A stretch of 13,580 nt of DNA, from NCBI GenBank assembly GCA_902495525.1, contig CABUXL010000043.1, positions 1-13,580 of the forward strand. Direction: 5' to 3'. A program made the translations under genes and the position numbers. Shown here piece after piece: positions 7,738 to 13,580 of this stretch (position 1 is its first letter; each line of letters opens with the position of its first letter). The notes beneath the pieces were generated by a model. That model did no database searches. It was not told the DNA's origin and worked only from the letters and a program-made list of their open reading frames with translations. Source of the DNA: an uncultured Collinsella sp. GTDB taxonomy: Bacteria > Actinomycetota > Coriobacteriia > Coriobacteriales > Coriobacteriaceae.

Positions 7738-8534
7738 AGCATCACGCCGATCGCAGCATGGCGCCCACAGGTGCCGTTCTCGTTACGGTAGGAATAAAAG
7801 CGGTCGTTCTGACGCACAGTCGAAAGCTGGGTATCCACGATATTATCCGCGTCGACACCGACATCTACCAGCGCCTCGCAAATGGCAGCGGAAAGATTGA
7901 GCATGCGAGAGGTGCTCGCATCGATGCACGAGAACTCGGCGGCAAAGCGATCCATGAGTTCCTGGGATACCTCATATTCGTCACCCAAGATATGGGGGCC
8001 GATATAGGCGGAAACGTCGCTCGCATCGCAGCCGGCAGCATCGCAAAGCGCCTGGCACGCCTTGGCGGAAATACGTGCAATCGTGCCCTTCCAACCGGAG
8101 TGCACCACGGCAAATCCGCCAGGGGCCACCAGCACCACGGGAACGCAGTCGGCAAAGCAGAGCAGCACGGGCACGTTATGCGCCGTACAGACGATGGCAT
8201 CGCAGCCCTCGGCAATCTGCTCGCGGACGTCCTCAAGGTCATCGGCGCCGTTCGAGGTCACCGCAACGATATGGTCACCATGGACCTGATTGGGAACGAG
8301 CAGGTTGTGCTCGCACTCGGCGGCACCCATAGCCTCGAGCGCGCGACGACGATTTTCTTGAACAGCAAAGGGGTCATCGCCAACATGCGAGCCCAAGTTG
8401 AGTGAGGAGTACGCATCTTCGGAAACGCCACCGGCACGCTCGGTGAAGGCAAAGCGAACATCGGATGTCGCGCCTTCCACCAACGTAACTCCATCATGGT
8501 CGACACGCGAAACGTTGTCCGCACGTGCTGACAT
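7734..8534 (-). CDS. pgeF: PgeF/YfiH laccase-domain protein
   Basis: This cytosolic enzyme of the YfiH/DUF152 family is known as peptidoglycan editing factor or polyphenol oxidase; human and bacterial relatives also act on purine nucleosides. In 266 residues the three metal ligands are recognisable: H85 in PNQVHGDHIV, C130 in LLCFADCVPV and H145 in AVVHSGWKGT. Other family blocks are AFTERAGGVSEDAYSSLNLG (29-48), AYIGPHILGDEYEV (177-190) and FYSYRNENGTCGRHAA near the end. The ATG at 8534 is preceded by GGAGG at seven bases; an upstream GTG at 8555 lies before that site and is not favoured. It is the first gene after the ftsZ terminator and opens the unit containing the pst genes, with a 4-base ATGA overlap into pstS. 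A position next to ftsZ is standard for this family. The precise substrate here is not known. Confidence 0.94.
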   Translation of the reverse strand: MSARADNVSRVDHDGVTLVEGATSDVRFAFTERAGGVSEDAYSSLNLGSHVGDDPFAVQENRRRALEAMGAAECEHNLLVPNQVHGDHIVAVTSNGADDLEDVREQIAEGCDAIVCTAHNVPVLLCFADCVPVVLVAPGGFAVVHSGWKGTIARISAKACQALCDAAGCDASDVSAYIGPHILGDEYEVSQELMDRFAAEFSCIDASTSRMLNLSAAICEALVDVGVDADNIVDTQLSTVRQNDRFYSYRNENGTCGRHAAIGVML

Positions 8535-8585
8535 ACTAAAGCCTCCTAATAACACAAGTACGCGGCGTCGCCGCTACAGCCCGCG

Positions 8586-8612
8586 TTTATACGGCTGTCA
8601 TACTTCTTTAAA
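8586..8612 (-). promoter_or_regulatory. Candidate promoter/Pho-type operator upstream of pgeF-pst
   Basis: On the minus strand TTTAAA (8607-8612), five bases, ATGACA (8596-8601) and, four bases on, TATAAA (8586-8591) occur in a row. The first two resemble the spaced TTHAYA half-sites of Gram-positive PhoP boxes, imperfectly (about 5/6 and 4/6). TATAAA would be the -10. On the plus strand the same place reads CTGTCATA (8595-8602), which equals an enterobacterial Pho-box half-site, but only once and in the opposite orientation. A promoter is expected in this gap because a terminator precedes it and an operon follows. The exact elements are a guess. Confidence 0.3.
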
Positions 8613-8683
8613 GGATACCTGCTGCACTGGAGGCAATCGTAAAGGGAACGTAAGGAGATTGGAGGTTCTAGTTTACAAAGTCG

Positions 8684-8716
8684 AAATAAAAAGGGCGCGT
8701 CCATACGGACACGCCC
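8684..8716 (-). terminator. Intrinsic terminator after ftsZ
   Basis: GGGCGCGTCC (8693-8702) and GGACACGCCC (8707-8716) form a 10-bp stem with one G-U pair and a 4-base loop. On the minus strand TTTTTATTT follows. It lies 27 bases past the ftsZ stop and separates the murC-murB-ftsQ-ftsZ unit from the pgeF-pst unit. Confidence 0.93.
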
Positions 8717-8742
8717 CTGTGCACAACAATGCAAAGAATGAC

Positions 8743-9897
8743 TTAGAAGCTACCGCGCTTCAGGAAGTCGGGAAGCTCGAACTGATCGTTGCCGAAGTTA
8801 GGAAGCTCGGTGCCACCAACGTTGCGGGTCGGAGCGGCCTGAGCCGGACTGGTGGCCGGAGCGGTGCGTTGCGGCTCAGCGGAGGCAGCGGCCTTGCTCT
8901 GAGACTGCTGAGCAGCAAAGAGCTCGTCCTGGCGGTTGACGTTGGAGTCGGAGAAGCCCGTAGCGATGACGGTGATACGCACCTGGTCGCCCAGGGACTC
9001 GTCGACAACGGTACCGAAGATGATGTTGGCCTCGGGATCGACGGCATTGGCGACAACGTCGGCGGCGTCGCTGATCTCTTGGATGCCCAGGTCCTTGGAA
9101 CCGGCGATGGAGAGCAGCACGCGCGTGGCACCATCGATGGAGCTCTCGAGCAGCGGGCTGGAGATGGCCTGCTGGGCAGCATCGACGGCACGGGTATCCC
9201 CAGAAGAGGTACCGATACCCATCATGGCGGTACCGGCCTGCTTCATGATGGTCTTAACATCGGCGAAGTCCAGGTTGATGATACCGGGGACGGTGATGAG
9301 GTCGGTGATGCCCTGGGTGCCCTGGGAAAGGACACCATCGGCAATCGCGAAGGCCTCGAGCATGGTGGTCTTCTTCTCGGCGATGTCGAGCAGCTTATCG
9401 TTAGGGATGACGATCATGGTGTCGACGCAATCGGAGAGGGTCTTAATGCCCTCCTCGGCGCTCTTCTTGCGCTTGCGGCCCTCGAAGGTGAAGGGCTTGG
9501 TCACGACGGCGACGGTCAGCGCACCGACCTCGTTCATCGCGATATCGGCAACGATGGGAGCAGCGCCGGTACCGGTGCCACCGCCCTCGCCGCAGGTGAT
9601 GAACACCATGTCGGCGCCAGCGAGCGCCTCGGCAATGTCGTCGCGGGACTCATCGGCAGCCTTGCGGCCAACCTCGGGGTTGGCGCCGGCGCCCAGGCCG
9701 CGGGTAAGGTCGGTGCCGATGTGCACCTTGATATCGGCATCAGAGATCGCGAGTGCCTGAGCATCGGTGTTGATGGCAACAAACTCGACGCCGCGGATGC
9801 CCTCTTCGATCATTCGATTGACCGCGTTGGTACCGCCGCCGCCGACGCCGACCACCTTAATGACGGCAAGGTAGTTGTTGATCTCTGTCTCGTGCAT
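8743..9897 (-). CDS. ftsZ: Cell division GTPase FtsZ
   Basis: FtsZ is the tubulin-like GTPase that polymerises into the Z-ring at the division site. In 384 residues the GTPase core is complete: GVGGGGTNAVNRMI (17-30), the tubulin signature GGGTGTG (105-111) within CGEGGGTGTGAAP, and the T7 synergy loop NLDFADV (208-214) that completes the neighbouring subunit's active site. The globular part ends near 315. A Gln/Ala/Pro-rich linker (about 325-360) leads to the C-terminal conserved peptide FELPDFLKRGSF (373-384), the docking site for SepF. The ATG at 9897 has GGAGG six bases upstream; a start 10 codons earlier (9927) would put that site inside the gene and is rejected. The gene is separated from ftsQ by a roughly 200-base leader and followed by a strong terminator, so its level may be set independently. 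Confidence 0.98.
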   Translation of the reverse strand: MHETEINNYLAVIKVVGVGGGGTNAVNRMIEEGIRGVEFVAINTDAQALAISDADIKVHIGTDLTRGLGAGANPEVGRKAADESRDDIAEALAGADMVFITCGEGGGTGTGAAPIVADIAMNEVGALTVAVVTKPFTFEGRKRKKSAEEGIKTLSDCVDTMIVIPNDKLLDIAEKKTTMLEAFAIADGVLSQGTQGITDLITVPGIINLDFADVKTIMKQAGTAMMGIGTSSGDTRAVDAAQQAISSPLLESSIDGATRVLLSIAGSKDLGIQEISDAADVVANAVDPEANIIFGTVVDESLGDQVRITVIATGFSDSNVNRQDELFAAQQSQSKAAASAEPQRTAPATSPAQAAPTRNVGGTELPNFGNDQFELPDFLKRGSF

Positions 9898-10096
9898 GTC
9901 GGTCCTCCGAACAAAGGTTATAGCCATAGCATGGGTCGACCCCTGCGCACATTAACCTTCAGGTTGAAAGTAAATGCAAAGGTAAACCGTATTATGTTTG
10001 CACATTATGAACGTATCAGTCAAATAATTGACCGTGAAAACCAAACAAACCAGATAAACGGCGTGGTATGGCCCCTCAACAAAGCATCAACCTGCG
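9898..10096 (-). promoter_or_regulatory. ftsZ leader with candidate promoter and palindromes
   Basis: This is the longest spacer between genes of the cluster and is AT-rich compared with its neighbours. No ORF with coding support is seen. On the minus strand a -35-like CTGATA (10014-10019) and a -10-like CATAAT (9991-9996) are 17 bases apart; a second CATAAT is at 10004-10009. An inverted repeat GTCAA-ATAA-TTGAC (10019-10032) overlaps the -35. In the predicted transcript are AACCTTCAGGTT (9954-9965, 5-bp arms) and the perfect palindrome GGGTCGACCC (9933-9942). A promoter for ftsZ here is likely; which boxes are used is uncertain. No terminator follows ftsQ, so read-through from murC-murB-ftsQ is also possible. 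Confidence 0.4.
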
Positions 10097-11353
10097 CTAC
10101 GAGGTCGGAGCGTTCCTAAATGTATAGTTACCCGGAGAGCGCACATTGATATACGTTACGCCCTCTACCTGCGAAAGCAGCTTGGTGACTACGCGCTCCT
10201 TCTTGACGATATCGTTCGAATCGCCCAGCGACACCTCAATGCCGTTATTGAGGTTTGCCGAGATGGCTTCGACCGAAGGCGTGGAAATATCCTTGACTTG
10301 TCCCAAGAACTCGCTCGAAAAACCACGCACATAATCCAAGCCAGCCTTAACGGCCTTGGAGCTCACCGCCTGGCCGGAAACCGGAGCGACATCCGCCGAG
10401 ACATCAGTCAACAACACCGCGCCATAATGCTTGGCGAGCGCCAGCGCGGCATCGATTCCGGTCAAGGTATTTGAGCCCTGCCCTGTCGTGATGACGTTGC
10501 CCTGGTCGTCCACTTCGACCGACGTCGACAGCGGGGCGATCCAAGTGTCATCGTCTCCGATAGCCCAGGCAAGGTCGTCGGAGCTGATATACGCAATGGC
10601 GATAACTTTACGCTCCGTCGGCGTGATGATAAGCGTATGGGGAAACTGGCGCTGGACATCCACGCCCGAGACCCACGGGTTCTGCTTGAGATCCTCGATA
10701 ATCTGGTCGGGATCGACGTTAAAAAGCGACGTTCCCTCGGGCAAGTCGATCAGCTGGATAGCATCGTGCTTCGTCACATGCTCGCTGCCTTGAATCTGAA
10801 TATCAGTGGCAGTAAACAATCCAGAGTTGATCACCACGATGGCAACGACGACGAGCACGGCCAAGACGGCCAGAACGCCGCCCACGATTTTGCCTTTGCC
10901 GGTAACGACAGAAGCGGCGTCTGATGTTTTATTTGCCATCGCTCCAAGTGAAGATAACGGGTTGAAACCTTTTTTACTCGAAGGCTTCTTGGCGGTAGCC
11001 GGCACCGATGTCAGCGAGCGCGGTTTCGATGCGCCCAGCGTGCGACCTGGACGCGCCGCTTTAGTTCCCGTCGAGGGCTTGGGAGTTGCCATGGGACGGG
11101 CAGGCTTGGCGCCCATAACAGGCTTTGACGTCACCGAGGGACGCGAGGACTTTTTTGCGGCCGGACGATTACCGAGCTGCGAGCCGACGACCGGTCGACT
11201 GGTCTGTCGAGCATGCCCGACAGACTTAGAGTGCGCGACGGTATTGCGTTGAGGTTTGGCAGGCGCGCCGGAACGCCCTCCGGCGCGGCGGAAGGTGGGT
11301 TTCGATGCTCTAGAAGCCGAGGAATTTAACTTCCGGTCTGAGCTCGATGCCAT
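10097..11353 (-). CDS. ftsQ: FtsQ/DivIB division protein with long basic N-terminal tail
   Basis: This is a bitopic divisome protein that, with FtsL and FtsB-type partners, controls septal wall synthesis. Its 418 residues are long for a family of about 250-320. Residues 1-150 are cytoplasmic, highly basic and rich in Ala, Ser, Pro and Lys/Arg, with loose repeats of the type KPARPMATPKPSTGTKAARP (83-102). The membrane helix is at about 156-176. A POTRA domain follows at about 180-248 (FTATDIQIQGSEHVT, PEGTSLFNVD, NPWVSGVDVQRQFPHTLII), then the beta domain to about 403 (TYINVRSPGNYTFR near the end). The ATG at 11353 has GAGGG about six bases upstream and lies 44 bases inside the 3' end of murB, which indicates coupled translation. 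Identity rests on the POTRA and beta blocks and position before ftsZ. The tail is low-complexity and was not matched to any known domain. Confidence 0.93.
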   Translation of the reverse strand: MASSSDRKLNSSASRASKPTFRRAGGRSGAPAKPQRNTVAHSKSVGHARQTSRPVVGSQLGNRPAAKKSSRPSVTSKPVMGAKPARPMATPKPSTGTKAARPGRTLGASKPRSLTSVPATAKKPSSKKGFNPLSSLGAMANKTSDAASVVTGKGKIVGGVLAVLAVLVVVAIVVINSGLFTATDIQIQGSEHVTKHDAIQLIDLPEGTSLFNVDPDQIIEDLKQNPWVSGVDVQRQFPHTLIITPTERKVIAIAYISSDDLAWAIGDDDTWIAPLSTSVEVDDQGNVITTGQGSNTLTGIDAALALAKHYGAVLLTDVSADVAPVSGQAVSSKAVKAGLDYVRGFSSEFLGQVKDISTPSVEAISANLNNGIEVSLGDSNDIVKKERVVTKLLSQVEGVTYINVRSPGNYTFRNAPTS

Positions 11354-12221
11354 ACGCCTCCCTCACCTTTCCGTGCACATGTCTGATAACCGCGGCAACG
11401 TCATCGGCCGAGGCAGTTCCGTTATTAACGATAAAATTAGCGTGAACGGGCGAAACTTCCGCGCCGCCAATCGAAAAACCCTTTAATCCACAATCCTCGA
11501 TAAGCTTGCCCACACTCGCATCGGGCGGATTGCGAAAGACCGACCCGCAGGATGCGCGACCCATGGGCTGTGTACGCTTGCGCCTCGTAAGGTACCGCTC
11601 CATGCGCTCGCGAATGTCGGCCTTGGGCGCCGGTTTAAGCTTGAACACGCACTCGAGGATGATCTCATTGCGGGGAAGGCTACATTCGCGGTAGCCCCAA
11701 GTGATCTCGGACCCCGCATAATGCTTGATACCGGATGCCGGGTCAAACGTTACGACATCCTCAACCAGCGAGCCAATCCACTCGGTCCGTGTGCCGGCAT
11801 TCATAGATATCGCACCGCCGACCGAACCAGGGATGCCAACGGCAAACTCAAGGCCCGAAAGGCTACGCGACAGGGCATCGTTGACCAGGCGCGCAAACAT
11901 CACGCCCGCACCGACCGTCAGCGTACAACCGTCATCGGCAACAACCGTGCGCTGAAACTCACGTCCGAGCGAAATGACGGCACCGCGATAACCGCCATCG
12001 GCAACCAGCAGATTGGAGCCCTTGCCGATGATGACCCACGGCACCTGCTCGCGATCGAGCACCGCCACGGCGCGACGGAGGGCATGATAGCTATGGCACG
12101 TCACAAAGAGGTCGGCCTTGCCGCCGATACGATAGCTCGTATGACGCGCAAGGCGCTCGTCCTCGATCACATCCGTGTCGATCATGCCCGAGAGCGCCAT
12201 GACGGCGTTAAACAGACCCAT
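11310..12221 (-). CDS. murB: UDP-N-acetylenolpyruvoylglucosamine reductase MurB (type II)
   Basis: MurB is the FAD enzyme that reduces UDP-GlcNAc-enolpyruvate to UDP-MurNAc with NADPH in the cytosolic stage of peptidoglycan synthesis. In 303 residues the FAD-binding parts are HTSYRIGGKADLFV (27-40), VIIGKGSNLLVADGG (63-77) and GLEFAVGIPGSVGGAISMNA (123-142). The catalytic set is visible: R178 in WGYREC, S227 in ASCGSVFRNP as proton donor, and E296 in RPEVKFLG. The SCGSVFRNP form and lack of the extra tyrosine loop fit the type II (Gram-positive) subgroup. It starts five bases after the murC stop. No strong Shine-Dalgarno precedes ATG 12221, and ATGs at 12200 and 12185 are alternatives, so re-initiation after murC is plausible. 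Its 3' end overlaps the start of ftsQ by 44 bases. Confidence 0.96.
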   Translation of the reverse strand: MGLFNAVMALSGMIDTDVIEDERLARHTSYRIGGKADLFVTCHSYHALRRAVAVLDREQVPWVIIGKGSNLLVADGGYRGAVISLGREFQRTVVADDGCTLTVGAGVMFARLVNDALSRSLSGLEFAVGIPGSVGGAISMNAGTRTEWIGSLVEDVVTFDPASGIKHYAGSEITWGYRECSLPRNEIILECVFKLKPAPKADIRERMERYLTRRKRTQPMGRASCGSVFRNPPDASVGKLIEDCGLKGFSIGGAEVSPVHANFIVNNGTASADDVAAVIRHVHGKVREAYGIELRPEVKFLGF

Positions 12222-12226
12222 TAGAC

Positions 12227-13580
12227 TTAAGCGTCTTTCTTGGCAGTCAGATACTCAATGAACTCGGGGCCGACGGTCGTAACGTCGCCGGCACCCATGG
12301 TGAGCAGCAGGTCGCTCTCGCCCACCATCTGCTCGAGCTCCTGATTGAGCTCAAGACGGCTGGAGCAGTACACGACCTCCTTGCCAGGATGCTTGGCGCG
12401 CACGGTATCGGCGAGCATCTTAGAGGTGACACCCGGAATGGGCATTTCGCCAGCCGAGAACACATCAATCAGCAGCAGTTTATCGGCATTGGCAAATGCA
12501 TCGGCAAAGTCGTCGCGCAGGGCCTGCAGGCGCGAATAGCGGTGCGGCTGGAACACGACGTCGACGTGCTTGTAACCCAGCGACGAAGCGGCAGCAAGCG
12601 TCGCCTTGATCTCGGTGGGGTGATGGCCGTAATCATCGACCACGGTGATGCCATCGATATCGCCCACGTGGGTAAAGCGACGGCGGACGCCTTCAAAGCT
12701 CGAGAGCGCCTTGGCGGCGGCGTCGATGTCAAGGCCCAGGACATGGGCGACGGTGAGCACGGCCGTGGCGTTGAGCATGTTGTGGCGACCGGGATTGCTC
12801 TTGATCTCCACAGCGTGCTCAGTGCCGTCCTCAAAGCGAACGATAAAGTCACTCTGGATGCCCTTGACATCCGGGTGCATGCAGACGATGTCGTTGCTCT
12901 CGGCAAAGCCGTAGGAAAGCACGTGACGGCCCGTCGACTTGGCGAGCTCGACCAGATGCGGGTCCTCACCGCAGACGATGACGGTGCCGTCCTCGCCCAC
13001 CAGGCTCATGAATTTGGCGAAAGTTGCCTCGATCTCCTCGATACCCGAGTAGTGATCGAGGTGGTCGGCCTCGACGTTGGTCACAATGACTACGTTGGGG
13101 TTCAGGAACAGGAAGGAGCTGTCGGACTCGTCGGCCTCGGCGACAAAGTAGTCGCCCGAGCCGTTCTTGCCGTTCGTGTCATAGCCCTCGACGATGCCAC
13201 CGATCAAGAAGCTCGGATCCAGACCCATGCGGTCGAGCATGGTGGCGCACATCGAAGACGTGGTGGTCTTGCCATGCGTGCCGGCAACAGCGACGGTGGT
13301 GTACCCGTGGCCCAATGCAGAGAGCATCTTGGCACGAGGCCACACGGGAATGCCCAGCTCGCGAGCGCGCACGAGCTCAGGGTTGGACTCCGGAATAGCG
13401 GTGGAGACAACAACCACGTCGGGCTTGACCTCGTCGATCGTGGCGGCCTCATGGCCCACATGCACCTTCACACCAGCGCGGGTAAGCTGGCGGATATAAC
13501 GTGACGTCTTAAGGTCGGAGCCGGTAACGGCATAACCGCGCTCGTGCAGAACGAGGGCGATGCCGCTCATGCCGGCGCCC
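12227..13580 (-). CDS. murC: UDP-N-acetylmuramate--L-alanine ligase MurC (5' end outside window)
   Basis: MurC is the first Mur ligase; it adds L-alanine to UDP-MurNAc using ATP. The frame is open to the window's right edge. The codons before the internal ATG at 13570 read G-A-G, giving GAGMSGIALVLHERGYAVTG, the family's N-terminal nucleotide-fold motif. The true start therefore lies roughly 10-15 codons beyond the window, and 13570 is not the start. Counting from that internal Met, the ATP loop is VAGTHGKTTTS (95-105). Later come EADESDSSFLFLNP, TNVEADHLDHY, NPGRHNMLNATA, the DDYGHHPTEIKAT block and FQPHRYSR, all diagnostic for MurC over MurD/E/F. It ends TAA five bases before murB. At least 450 residues are visible, close to the family's usual total of about 460. 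It presumably follows murG or other dcw genes off the window. Confidence 0.96.
   Translation of the reverse strand, partial: GAGMSGIALVLHERGYAVTGSDLKTSRYIRQLTRAGVKVHVGHEAATIDEVKPDVVVVSTAIPESNPELVRARELGIPVWPRAKMLSALGHGYTTVAVAGTHGKTTTSSMCATMLDRMGLDPSFLIGGIVEGYDTNGKNGSGDYFVAEADESDSSFLFLNPNVVIVTNVEADHLDHYSGIEEIEATFAKFMSLVGEDGTVIVCGEDPHLVELAKSTGRHVLSYGFAESNDIVCMHPDVKGIQSDFIVRFEDGTEHAVEIKSNPGRHNMLNATAVLTVAHVLGLDIDAAAKALSSFEGVRRRFTHVGDIDGITVVDDYGHHPTEIKATLAAASSLGYKHVDVVFQPHRYSRLQALRDDFADAFANADKLLLIDVFSAGEMPIPGVTSKMLADTVRAKHPGKEVVYCSSRLELNQELEQMVGESDLLLTMGAGDVTTVGPEFIEYLTAKKDA

Noticed and set aside
8546..8734. A 62-codon minus-strand frame between ftsZ and pgeF
   Set aside because: It would contain the ftsZ terminator hairpin and the pgeF leader, and shows no recognisable domain; not supported as a gene.
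8398..10119. A 573-codon open frame on the plus strand
   Set aside because: It lies antisense to ftsZ and the start of pgeF, which have complete conserved motifs. Its Gly/Asp/Ala-rich product resembles no family and reflects GC-rich codon structure.
12389..13504. A 371-codon open frame on the plus strand
   Set aside because: It is antisense to murC, whose ligase motifs are intact; its composition is that of a complementary-frame shadow.

Overview
The window holds a bacterial cell-division and cell-wall (dcw) cluster on the minus strand, with a complete high-affinity phosphate transport operon set inside it. GC content looks high. There is a SepF/DivIVA/FtsZ division set and no ftsA. The backbone order ftsQ-ftsZ-pgeF-yggS-sepF-yggT-divIVA is the arrangement known from Actinobacteria and some Firmicutes. 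Together these suggest an actinobacterium, most plausibly of class Coriobacteriia (Collinsella-like). That placement is inference from gene order and protein style; no database was searched.

Layout, left to right. (1) 1-452, plus strand: the 3' part of a nitroreductase-family gene, followed by a strong intrinsic terminator (500-537). (2) 563-592: the terminator of the convergent minus-strand cluster. (3) Read in the direction of transcription, from high to low coordinates, the minus strand carries murC (5' end outside the window), murB, ftsQ, a roughly 200-base leader with a candidate promoter, ftsZ and an intrinsic terminator (8684-8716). A second unit follows after a roughly 150-base promoter-type gap: pgeF, pstS, pstC, pstA, pstB, phoU, a hairpin, yggS, sepF, yggT and divIVA. 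The genes are tightly packed. pgeF and pstS overlap by ATGA, ftsQ starts inside murB, and pstC has its ribosome binding site inside the end of pstS.

How the genes work together. MurC and MurB make and process cytoplasmic peptidoglycan precursors. FtsQ, FtsZ and SepF build the divisome, with SepF as the membrane anchor of FtsZ in the absence of FtsA. DivIVA organises poles or septa. PgeF is a laccase-fold enzyme linked in other bacteria to peptidoglycan editing. YggS is a PLP homeostasis protein and YggT a small membrane protein. PstSCAB imports phosphate and PhoU modulates it.

The most notable points are the insertion of pstSCAB-phoU between pgeF and yggS with translational coupling to pgeF, and a yggT gene whose complete first membrane helix can only be translated from a non-standard start, most likely AUC, behind a good ribosome binding site. 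PhoU also has altered metal-binding motifs and an acidic C-terminal extension. No tRNA, rRNA, mobile element or CRISPR array was seen.
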